From assembly GCA_035575515.1 (NCBI GenBank), contig DATLXU010000058.1:1-61738 (forward strand): DNA of 61,738 nt, read 5' to 3'. The stretch comes from DATLXU01 sp035575515. GTDB lineage: Bacteria > Acidobacteriota > Blastocatellia > UBA7656. Positions 24,977 to 32,445 of the stretch are shown here, in pieces. The position numbers and the translations under genes were made by a program. Under the pieces are notes generated by a model. It searched no databases. It had not been told where the DNA came from and worked only from the letters and a program-made list of their open reading frames with translations. Position 1 is the stretch's first letter. Each line of letters starts with the position of its first letter.

Positions 24977-26179
24977 GTGAACGATAAACATCAACTCAAC
25001 GTGCTTTGCATCGCAAGTTATCTCAAGGGCGAAGAATTCTTGCGCGAGTGCCGCCGTCAGGGCTGCCGCGTCATACTGCTCACGGTCGAAAAATTGCGCG
25101 ATGCCGAATGGCCGCGCGAGGCCGTCGACGATTTCTTCTACATGCCCGACGTTCACACGCGCGACGATATTATAAAAGGCGTGAGCTATATGGCTCGCTC
25201 GATCATCATTGATCGCATAGTGCCGCTCGATGAATTCGATCAGGAGACAGCGGCTATCCTGCGCGAGCACCTTCGCGTGCCTGGGATGGGCGAAACCACC
25301 GCGCGATACTTCCGCGATAAACTCGCCATGCGCGTGCGTGCCAGAGAAGAAGGCATACTCGTGCCCGAATTCGTTCACGTTCTGAACTATGATCTGATAC
25401 GCCAGTTTATGGAGCGGGTGCCGCCTCCATGGGTTCTGAAACCGCGTTCGGAAGCCGCGTCGCTCGGAATAAAGAGAGTCAATCACGCCGATGAACTGTG
25501 GCCGCTGCTCGATGCGCTCGGCGACCGTCAGTCGCTTTACGTGCTTGAGCAGTTCGTCGCGGGCGATATCTATCACGTTGATTCGATAGTCGCTGATTGC
25601 GAAGCCTTATTCGCCGTGCCGCACAAGTATGGACACCCGCCGATGGAGGTCGCGCACGGCGGCATCTTCACCACGCGGAAGATTCCGCGCCAGTCGGCGG
25701 ACGCGCAATCGCTTGAGACGTTCAACCGCAATCTGATTAAAACTTTAGGGCTTGTGCGCGGCGTGACTCACGCAGAGTTCATCAAGGGTCGCGACGGGCG
25801 TTTCTATTTTCTTGAGATAGCCGCGCGCGTCGGCGGCGCAAACATCGCCGAGTGCGTAGAAGCGGCGACGGGGCTGAACCTCTGGGCCGAGTGGGCCAAA
25901 GTCGAAATCGCAGGAAGCGATGGCACATACGAACTCGCGCCGCACCGCGACGATTACGCGGGAGTCATCATCTCGCTCGCGCGGCAGGAATGGCCCGATA
26001 CGTCTTCGTACAATGACCCTGAGATTTTTTATCGCCTCAGGAAGCGCCATCACGCTGGTCTTGTTGTCGCATCGAGCGACCCGCAGCGCGTCGAGCAGTT
26101 GCTCGAAGAGTACACGCGCCGCTTCTATGAAGACTTTCACGCGACCGCGCCGCCCGCCGAAAGTCACGACCAGCTTTAG
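24977..26179 (+). CDS. ATP-grasp domain enzyme
   Basis: A cytoplasmic ATP-grasp ligase of 400 aa. GTG 24977 is chosen because AAAGGAG precedes it and homologous sequence starts at NVLCIASYLKG. The N-terminal Rossmann-like part is followed by the ATP-grasp core: PPPWVLKPRSEAASLGIKRV (ATP-binding Lys), VLEQFVAGDIYHVDSIV, and GRFYFLEIAARVGG with the Mg-binding Glu-Ile-Ala-x-Arg pattern. It is related to carbamoyl-phosphate-synthase-like and PurK-like ligases that couple a carboxylate to an amine. The substrate is unknown. It diverges from priA. The region before 24977 overlaps the priA start and is not coding. Confidence 0.85.
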   Translation: MNDKHQLNVLCIASYLKGEEFLRECRRQGCRVILLTVEKLRDAEWPREAVDDFFYMPDVHTRDDIIKGVSYMARSIIIDRIVPLDEFDQETAAILREHLRVPGMGETTARYFRDKLAMRVRAREEGILVPEFVHVLNYDLIRQFMERVPPPWVLKPRSEAASLGIKRVNHADELWPLLDALGDRQSLYVLEQFVAGDIYHVDSIVADCEALFAVPHKYGHPPMEVAHGGIFTTRKIPRQSADAQSLETFNRNLIKTLGLVRGVTHAEFIKGRDGRFYFLEIAARVGGANIAECVEAATGLNLWAEWAKVEIAGSDGTYELAPHRDDYAGVIISLARQEWPDTSSYNDPEIFYRLRKRHHAGLVVASSDPQRVEQLLEEYTRRFYEDFHATAPPAESHDQL

Positions 26180-26248
26180 ACTTCGCGCGGAATAAACGCG
26201 AGCGCAACAAGCATCATGAGTTGTGCGGATAAATAAATCGAGGATTGC

Positions 26249-27337
26249 GTGACGGGCACGGCTTTAGACGACAGGCTAAACTTGCTCAACCTATACCTGC
26301 GCGACTCGAATGCGGTCGAGCGATGGCGCGCGTTTATCAGGAACTCTTCTGATGACGAGCTTCATCGCATCAACGCATTTGATGTTGCAGGCAGGTGGCA
26401 GATAGATAGCCGAATTGCTTTGACCGAGTTCATACACGCCACGCGCGCGGGGCTTGTCGCGCTGAACTGGGACGTCATCTGTGGGATGTGTGGCTTCGCA
26501 AATAAGCACGAGCATCTGGGTTCCGTTTCGGCGATTCAAAAATGCGAAGCGTGCGGTAATCACTTTGATGTTTCGTTCGACGATACGATTGAAGTCACCT
26601 TCACTATTCACGCGGCGGTCCGCGCGCTCGCGCCTTCGACGGCGCGACCGGCGAGCAGCGCGCGGCGAGTGACCGGGCTTGATTGCGCGACGCTGCCCGC
26701 GTTCCGCGAGTTCTTCGCCGCAGAAATTCTATCGCGCGACGAATCGTTGCAGGTGCGCGACGTCGCGATAATGTTTACAGACATCAAAGGCTCGACGGAA
26801 CTTTATAACCGTCTGGGCGATGCTCGCGCTTACGGGGCTGTGCGCCGCCATTTCGATGTGCTGTTTGAAAAGGTTGCCTCGAACGGCGGCGCGATAGTAA
26901 AAACCATCGGCGATTCCGTTATGGCCAGCTTCACACGATCACTTGATGGGGTGCGCGCAGCGCTTGCGGCGCAGGAATCGTTCACAGGGTTTCGCCCGCT
27001 GCTGCCGGAAGCGGCGGATGAGATAATCGTCAAGATAGGCATTCATCACGGCGCGTGCATCGCCGTGACATTGAACGAACGTTTAGATTTTTTCGGCAGC
27101 GCGATAAACATCGCCGCGCGGACTCAGCAGCAGGCGCACGGCGGCGAAACGCTCATCACCGAAGCGACCTACCGAGACAGCGAAGTGCAGGGAGCGTTGA
27201 AAGCGTCGGGCCGCGCGATCACGAAAATCGAAGCGAGCCTGCGCGGGTTCTCCGAGAAGTTCGTGCTTTATCGCATCGCGGCGAGTGGACAGGCGAAGAG
27301 CCGCTTCCCGCTGAGTCTCAGGAATCTGCTCAGATGA
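26249..27337 (+). CDS. Class III nucleotidyl cyclase with zinc-ribbon sensor
   Basis: A protein of 362 aa predicted to make cAMP. Residues 1-135 form an N-terminal domain like DUF5939, with a zinc ribbon (CGMC at about 75 and CEAC at about 97). The catalytic domain (about 165-345) has both metal Asp residues (MFTDIKGST and IGDSVMASF) and Lys in IVKTIGD. It also has the adenine-contacting Asp in LDFFGSAIN and the transition-state Asn and Arg in INIAAR. The active site is therefore complete, and Lys plus Asp predict ATP as substrate. No membrane segment is present. It starts with GTG. The next gene, 38 bp downstream, carries a cyclic-nucleotide-binding domain. Confidence 0.9.
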   Translation: MTGTALDDRLNLLNLYLRDSNAVERWRAFIRNSSDDELHRINAFDVAGRWQIDSRIALTEFIHATRAGLVALNWDVICGMCGFANKHEHLGSVSAIQKCEACGNHFDVSFDDTIEVTFTIHAAVRALAPSTARPASSARRVTGLDCATLPAFREFFAAEILSRDESLQVRDVAIMFTDIKGSTELYNRLGDARAYGAVRRHFDVLFEKVASNGGAIVKTIGDSVMASFTRSLDGVRAALAAQESFTGFRPLLPEAADEIIVKIGIHHGACIAVTLNERLDFFGSAINIAARTQQQAHGGETLITEATYRDSEVQGALKASGRAITKIEASLRGFSEKFVLYRIAASGQAKSRFPLSLRNLLR

Positions 27338-27375
27338 GCAAGGTCGTATCCTTATCATAAAAGCGAGAACAAATC

Positions 27376-29004
27376 ATGAATAATCGAAAGCGAATCGTGA
27401 TACTGGGCGGAGGATTTGCGGGCGTCTACACCGCACGCTATTTGGAAAAAGCTCTAGGCCGCCGCGACGATTTCGAAATCACTCTTATCAACAAAGAGAA
27501 CTATTTCGTCTTTCAACCGATGCTGCCGGAAGTCATTTCAGGCAGCATCGGCATACTCGACACCGTAAGCCCTATCCGCCGGTTGCTTCCGCGCACGAAC
27601 CTGCACGTGCGCAACATTGAATCGGTTGATCTCAAACAGCAAACCGTCACAACCAGTCCGGGCTTTCGGCCTCACGCGCACGTCATACATTACGATTACC
27701 TTGTGCTCGCGCTCGGCAACGTCACTGATTTTCGCGGGATGCGCGGGCTGCCTGAGCATGCGATTCCGTTCAAGAACCTCGCAGACGCTTTGCACCTTCG
27801 CAATCACATAATCCGCGCGCTCGAAGAGGCCGCGATTGAAACGGACGACGAAGAGCTTCGTCGCCAGCTTTTGACCTTTGTAGTTGCGGGCGGCGGATTT
27901 TCCGGCGTCGAAGTGGTTGCCGAGCTTAACGACTTCGTGCGCGAGGTCGCGCGCAATTATCGCGCGATTGATCCGAAAGAGATTCGCGTAGTTCTGCTGC
28001 ACTCGCAGGATCGAATACTGCCGGAGATGTCTGAAAAGCTCGCCCTGTTCGCTCAAAAGATTTTGCAGAAGCGCGGCGTCGAGATTCGCCTTCACACGCG
28101 GCTCGAAGCAGCGACCGGCGAAGAAGCGATTCTTGCGGGCGGCGAAAAGATTCCCACCCGCACGCTCGTGTCAACCGTGCCAAGCTCACCGCACCCGATC
28201 ATCGAAGGGCTTGACCTGCCCAAAGGCAAAAACGGGCGCGTCATCGCAAACAGCTTTCTCGAAGTCGAAGGCGCGACGAACATCTGGGCCGTAGGCGATT
28301 GCGCGCAGGTTCCGACGCGCGAAGGCGGCGGCGCTTGCCCGCCAACGGCGCAGCACGCGATTCGACAGGCGCGCGTTGCCGCTGAAAATATAGTCGCACA
28401 GATTCGCGGAGGAGAGCGTCGCACATTTGCGTTTGAAGGATTGGGCACGATGGGCGCGCTTGGGCATCGCTCGGCTGTCGCGGAGATAATGGGCGTGAAA
28501 GTCTCCGGCTTCATCGCGTGGTGGATATGGCGGACGATTTATCTGATGAAGCTGCCGGGCTGGGGCCGTCGTTTGAAAGTCGCGTCGTCGTGGACGCTCG
28601 ATCTGTTTTTGCCAGCCGAGCTGGTTGGATTGAAACTTACAGGCTCAATGGGAATCACGCAGGAGCATTTCGAGCCGGGCGAAGAGGTCTTTCATCAGGG
28701 CGACATAGGCGACCGCATTTATATAATCGTGGGCGGGCAGGCCGAAGTCGTGCGCGAAGAGAACGGAAACGAAATGGTGCTGGCGCGACTGGGGCCGGGC
28801 GAATACTTCGGCGAGATGGCGCTGCTTCGCAAGACGCCGCGCACGGCGACGGTTCGTTGTATATCGCCGATGGATACGCTGTCGCTTCCGAAGCGCGAGT
28901 TCAGCATGCTTGCAGCCTATATCCCCGCCGTGCGCGAGACGCTCGAAAATGTCATGCAGGAACGCGCGCGAGCTAACAGCGAAAAATCTGCGGCTGGCGA
29001 TTGA
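27376..29004 (+). CDS. Type II NADH dehydrogenase fused to a cyclic-nucleotide-binding domain
   Basis: A protein of 542 aa. Residues 1-420 are a complete NDH-2: FAD-binding VILGGGFAGVYTA, NADH-binding VVAGGGFSGVEVVAEL, ATNIWAVGDCA and the quinone-site motif CPPTAQHAIRQ. A C-terminal amphipathic segment (GWGRRLKVASSWTLDLFLPAEL) would anchor it to the membrane. Residues about 430-530 are a CNB domain with the phosphate-binding cassette FGEMALLRKTPRTATV, which keeps the Glu and Arg that hold cyclic nucleotide. NDH-2 feeds electrons from NADH to quinone without pumping protons. The fusion suggests control by cyclic nucleotide, possibly made by the cyclase encoded 38 bp upstream. Confidence 0.92.
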   Translation: MNNRKRIVILGGGFAGVYTARYLEKALGRRDDFEITLINKENYFVFQPMLPEVISGSIGILDTVSPIRRLLPRTNLHVRNIESVDLKQQTVTTSPGFRPHAHVIHYDYLVLALGNVTDFRGMRGLPEHAIPFKNLADALHLRNHIIRALEEAAIETDDEELRRQLLTFVVAGGGFSGVEVVAELNDFVREVARNYRAIDPKEIRVVLLHSQDRILPEMSEKLALFAQKILQKRGVEIRLHTRLEAATGEEAILAGGEKIPTRTLVSTVPSSPHPIIEGLDLPKGKNGRVIANSFLEVEGATNIWAVGDCAQVPTREGGGACPPTAQHAIRQARVAAENIVAQIRGGERRTFAFEGLGTMGALGHRSAVAEIMGVKVSGFIAWWIWRTIYLMKLPGWGRRLKVASSWTLDLFLPAELVGLKLTGSMGITQEHFEPGEEVFHQGDIGDRIYIIVGGQAEVVREENGNEMVLARLGPGEYFGEMALLRKTPRTATVRCISPMDTLSLPKREFSMLAAYIPAVRETLENVMQERARANSEKSAAGD

Positions 29005-29013
29005 AACCGTCGG

Positions 29014-29043
29014 TTGTAAAGCGCGATTGAGGCAAGTTATAAT
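29014..29043 (+). promoter_or_regulatory. Promoter of the DUF4344 lipoprotein gene
   Basis: TTGTAA (29014-29019), an 18-bp spacer and a perfect TATAAT (29038-29043). The leader of about 80 nt can form a hairpin around CCACC..GGTGG. It separates the lipoprotein gene from the NADH dehydrogenase gene. Confidence 0.55.
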
Positions 29044-29131
29044 CCCACCGCTCTGACAAGCGAAGGTGGCCCGTCAGACCGTAGCGGCATAATCATAAAA
29101 CTTTAGCTTTACGCATTATGGAGAAAAAGCG

Positions 29132-30019
29132 ATGAAGAAGTCATCTCGACATGCGCTCAGACGATTCTACCCTGCGGCGATTGCTCTTTTGCTCACAGCT
29201 TCTTTTTTAATCGCGGGCTGCAAAACCGAAAACAAGAATGAGCCGGCGAGCGGCAACACGAATACATCCAACGAACAGAAGAACGCCGTCGTCAGCAAGA
29301 AGCCGAAGGTCGAAGGCAAAGGCGCTTTCAAAGCCGAATACCCTCCGGTGAATAACCCAAGATACGCAATCGCACAGGAAGAAGTGAAGAAGACGCACCT
29401 GCTCGAACAGATTGCGGCCAGCCTGAACGAAGCCATAGCCATTCCAGTTGATGTGACTCTGTCGCTCAGGGAATGCGGCGAGGAGAACGCTTTTTATAAT
29501 CCTGATACGAAGCGCGTCGAGATGTGCTACGAGCTTGTCGAGCACTTCTACAATATCTTCAAGCCGGATGCTCGATCACAAGAGGAGCTGGATCAAGATG
29601 TATTCGGCGCGTCGGCGTTCGTATTCGCGCACGAGCTTGGTCACGCCTTGATAGACGTGCTCGACCTGCCGAGCACGGGCAAAGAGGAAGACGCTGTAGA
29701 TCAACTGGCAATGCTCGTGCTTGCCGACGGAAGCAAAGAGGGAGAATCGGCAGTAATCAACGGCGCGAAGTCGTTCATGCTTGAAGAGAGGCAGGGCGAC
29801 ACGGACCTTGACCGTCTGGCCTTCTGGGACGAACACTCTCTGAGCCAGCAGCGATTCTACAATCTGATTTGCTGGCTCTATGGTCACGACCAGGAGAAGT
29901 ACAGCGGGCTGGTCGGCGAGCAGGTCCTGCCCGAAAGCCGCGCCGTTCGATGCCCGGAAGAGTACACAAAGATCGCAAAAAGCTGGAACAAGCTCCTCGC
30001 GCCGTATTTGAAGAAATAG
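29132..30019 (+). CDS. Lipoprotein metallopeptidase (DUF4344)
   Basis: A predicted lipoprotein of 295 aa: a signal peptide ending in the lipobox IAGC (about residues 27-30), then a Ser/Asn-rich linker. The catalytic domain contains the zinc-binding HELGH (HExxH, about 169-173) and a downstream EEDAVDQLAMLVL that offers the third ligand. This is the DUF4344 family of putative metallopeptidases. Several cysteines (ECGEEN, MCYEL, ICWLYG, VRCPEEY) may form disulfides. A GGAG-like site precedes ATG. The TAG stop forms the first three bases of heptamer fold-back D. Confidence 0.85.
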   Translation: MKKSSRHALRRFYPAAIALLLTASFLIAGCKTENKNEPASGNTNTSNEQKNAVVSKKPKVEGKGAFKAEYPPVNNPRYAIAQEEVKKTHLLEQIAASLNEAIAIPVDVTLSLRECGEENAFYNPDTKRVEMCYELVEHFYNIFKPDARSQEELDQDVFGASAFVFAHELGHALIDVLDLPSTGKEEDAVDQLAMLVLADGSKEGESAVINGAKSFMLEERQGDTDLDRLAFWDEHSLSQQRFYNLICWLYGHDQEKYSGLVGEQVLPESRAVRCPEEYTKIAKSWNKLLAPYLKK

Positions 30020-30113
30020 TCCGAAGTCTGTAGTCCGCAGTCCGAAGTCGGGAACTGATAGTCGGAACGATCCTTATTTTACAACAATAGGTCTGTAGCA
30101 GACTTCGGACTCA
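30017..30113. repeat. Heptamer fold-back element D (fills the gap between two convergent stops)
   Basis: Seven consecutive 7-bp units (TAGTCCG, AAGTCTG, TAGTCCG, CAGTCCG, AAGTCGG, GAACTGA, TAGTCGG) run from 30017 to 30065. The right arm CAGACTTCGGACT (30099-30111) is an exact 13-bp complement of 30018-30030. The first unit contains the TAG stop of the metallopeptidase. The end of the right arm contains the TGA of the converging VWFA gene. Confidence 0.88.
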
Positions 30114-31100
30114 TTTAGGTGCGTAGTAGCCGCGACGCGCGCGAATCGCAAGGCCGGACTTTGAAGTTGTGACGGCGATCTTGCGCCATCGCCCGTCGCG
30201 CTTTGTGTTGGTGGGGTAATATGTCAGCGTGTATTGATTGCGCAACTCGTCAACAACGTTCGTGAATTCTTCTTCGAGCTTATCGCCCTGCGGCGAATGA
30301 ACGTAGCGCCCGCCAGTCTTATCCGCAAATTCTTTCATCTCGCCGCGCCCGCGACGCAAGGCCATAGCTTCGGTCGCGCTCGTCATCATCGCTTCATCTT
30401 CTATTAGATCAACCGCGTAGACGGTTATGCCTTCTGCGAGTGCTTTCTTCATTACGGAATCGAATGTCGCTTTGCCGCTTTGAGTGTCGCAGCCGTCAGA
30501 GATAAGAAGAATCGCCCGCCGCTTCTCCTCTCGTTTTGCGAGCGCCGCAATTGCTTCGTCCATGCAGTCGTATAATCGAGTCTGGTCTTCGGCCTTTGCG
30601 TCCCAGATGTACTCGCTTATGTCGCGCAAGTTCGTGAAGTCCTGAAACTGTTTTATCTTGTTGTTGAATCCGTAAACCGCGACCTGGTCGTTGTCTCTTA
30701 TGCGCTCGACAAACGAAGCCGCCGCCCCGCGCACAAGCCCGAACTTGTAGCCCATGCTTCCGCTCATATCAATCAGTATGGCTGCGGCGAACGGCGCTTC
30801 TTCGGCTGAGAATGAATTGATCTTCTGCGGCGCATCGTCTTCAAAAAGCGCGAAATCTTTCGCCGTGAGTCCGTGCGCGTACTGACCCGCTGCGTCCGTC
30901 ACCGTGACGCTTACGACCACGAGGTCTGAGTGCAAGCGCACAGTGTCATCCTGCTCGCGCTGTTCCGATTTTTTCTCTTGCTCTACGGTTGAGGCGAAAG
31001 CGACGAGCGCGAAGACCGTCAACGCAAGGGCGCAAACAATCAGATGCCGGTTAAGCGATGAAAGAACGCGACCGGCTCGATTGCTTGAACGATTGAGCAT
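30111..31100 (-). CDS. VWFA-related Acidobacterial domain protein
   Basis: An exported protein of 329 aa. It has an N-terminal hydrophobic segment (LIVCALALTVFALVAFAST) and a short charged stretch. A beta-sandwich (VVVSVTVTDAAGQYAHGLTAKDF) precedes a von Willebrand A domain with MIDAS motif DMSGS (about residue 111) and ISDGCDTQ. The C-terminus QYTLTYYPTNTKRDGRWRKI is characteristic of the family. It is a shorter relative of the protein at 14595-15986 and lacks the repeat insert. Its TGA lies in heptamer repeat D. It starts 3 bp after the stop of the upstream small gene, so the two form an operon. Confidence 0.88.
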   Translation of the reverse strand: MLNRSSNRAGRVLSSLNRHLIVCALALTVFALVAFASTVEQEKKSEQREQDDTVRLHSDLVVVSVTVTDAAGQYAHGLTAKDFALFEDDAPQKINSFSAEEAPFAAAILIDMSGSMGYKFGLVRGAAASFVERIRDNDQVAVYGFNNKIKQFQDFTNLRDISEYIWDAKAEDQTRLYDCMDEAIAALAKREEKRRAILLISDGCDTQSGKATFDSVMKKALAEGITVYAVDLIEDEAMMTSATEAMALRRGRGEMKEFADKTGGRYVHSPQGDKLEEEFTNVVDELRNQYTLTYYPTNTKRDGRWRKIAVTTSKSGLAIRARRGYYAPK

Positions 31101-31103
31101 CTG

Positions 31104-31658
31104 TTAGTTCGATTTATGAGCGTGACGCAGGAACTGCGCAATGTTGATTATGTCGTTAGAGCTTTCGATGACCGCAGCGGAAACGACGTGGCGAGTTTCG
31201 GTGGTCATCGTTTTTTTGATTGCTGCTGCTGCTGTGTTTATATTGTTGACCGCATCGGCGACGGTCATCTTTTCTATGCGGCCCGTCTTGTCGTCGACCT
31301 CTTCTCCGCCCGATTTGCTGAGTATACTTTTCGCGAGCTTTTCAATCGCGCCGAGCTTCTTCATCTCATCCGCCGAAAGGCTGCCGCGCTCCTGAAAACT
31401 CTTCGCCACTTCAGTCGACAGCTCGTTGAGCTTGTCGACGTCGGCGAGCACTTTGCGGTGCTCGTTATCGGCCCGCTCGATTGCCATGCGAACGCGCATC
31501 TCTTCGGGCATATTCATGTCCTGCGGCATGTCTTTGAAGAGGTCTTCTTTGGTTTTAGGCTTTGGTGAGGCAGGGGTTATGCTGGGGTTGCTCGATTGCG
31601 CCGCCGTTTTGATGGCTAACAAAAGCATGAAGCAAATCAACAGAAACGTCTTATTCAT
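31104..31658 (-). CDS. Secreted helical protein of unknown function
   Basis: A protein of 184 aa with a signal peptide (MNKTFLLICFMLLLAIKTAAQ), then a Pro/Ser-rich linker and a long, charged, probably helical region (residues 55-125). A C-terminal segment (HVVSAAVIESSNDIINIAQFLRHA) follows. No known motif was found. It lies 3 bp upstream of the VWFA gene in the same direction and is probably co-expressed with it; a role in the same surface assembly is inference. Confidence 0.75.
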   Translation of the reverse strand: MNKTFLLICFMLLLAIKTAAQSSNPSITPASPKPKTKEDLFKDMPQDMNMPEEMRVRMAIERADNEHRKVLADVDKLNELSTEVAKSFQERGSLSADEMKKLGAIEKLAKSILSKSGGEEVDDKTGRIEKMTVADAVNNINTAAAAIKKTMTTETRHVVSAAVIESSNDIINIAQFLRHAHKSN

Positions 31659-31771
31659 GCCGCACCTCCCGCGAACCTCTATTAAGTTTTTATCACAAAC
31701 GCAGATTGGTCTTCAAACGCGATGCAGGGAGGCCAGCGGCAAAGCTTGAATGCTGCTATCGCAGAGAGGCG

Positions 31772-32119
31772 TTAATTTCTGAAGAGGCGGGCCAGATATT
31801 TTTCCGTCAGGTACATCACGATAAATGGCAGCACGAATACAGCGGCGACCGCAAGGGTCTCGGCTTTGTCATCGCCTTTGATGTGCGACCAGAACGTTAC
31901 CTGAAACGACATCGTTATGAGCGCAAGCAGCGACAGCACAAGCCCGGCGAAACGATTTGCCGCCTGCCACGTCTGGTCGTTGAGCATTGAGCGGGGCGAA
32001 CCATAGCCCAGCAGCCAGTGGCGGCGCAGCCGTGGCGAAAACCAGAACATCGTCGCGCCGCACAGTATCAATAACATATCGCTTGTCATCAGCAGGTAAT
32101 CGAACAGCAGCATACTCAC
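31772..32119 (-). CDS. SdpI-like small membrane protein
   Basis: A protein of 115 aa with three predicted membrane helices (about 8-26, 58-76 and 89-106). Between the first two lies GYGSPRSMLNDQTWQAANRFAG, which matches the SdpI-family signature (YRTPRSMKNEETW). Bacillus SdpI gives immunity to the toxin SdpC, but most family members are uncharacterised and no SdpC-like gene is present here. The gene stands alone, more than 110 bp from its neighbours. Confidence 0.75.
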   Translation of the reverse strand: MSMLLFDYLLMTSDMLLILCGATMFWFSPRLRRHWLLGYGSPRSMLNDQTWQAANRFAGLVLSLLALITMSFQVTFWSHIKGDDKAETLAVAAVFVLPFIVMYLTEKYLARLFRN

Positions 32120-32445
32120 TCCAATTACAACCGCGTTTATCTTTATATCAAAAGCGAGGGCCTGAATTCAGACTCAGTTATTTAATCCCACCGCATTTGC
32201 GCGCGTCAAGCATAATGGTTATATCCTATATTGTGATTTTGTTGCGCAGAGTTGAAGATTAATCGCAACCTGCGCGCGAAGCTCAAAAGGAGCAATTGAT
32301 TGAAATCAGCAAGCGACGCGCAACCGATTTGTACTGAGAAGGCTTGAAATCGCAGGGTGCGCAAAGGTACGCGGAGCCGTTAATCAATTTCTCTGCGCGC
32401 CTCTGCGGGTATTCTCATTTGAGGCTATACTGAGATTCGTATCCT
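32120..32445. other. Gene-free spacer with a degenerate fold-back
   Basis: No coding region is present. Near 32352-32412 the sequence reads CGCAGGGTGCGCAAAGG...ACGCGGAG and then CTCTGCGCGCCTCTGCGGG, an imperfect inverted pair. It belongs to the same CGCAGAG/CACGGAG type seen at 43755, 47466 and 57011. It may act as a weak terminator or mark an old repeat insertion. Confidence 0.55.

Noticed and set aside
17732..30065. Heptamer arrays as CRISPR repeats
   Set aside because: Units are 7 bp, contiguous and inverted; there are no 28-37-bp repeats with unique spacers and no cas genes.
31772..32119. SdpI-like gene as part of a toxin-immunity pair
   Set aside because: No SdpC-like or other small toxin gene is adjacent; the family is widespread without toxins.
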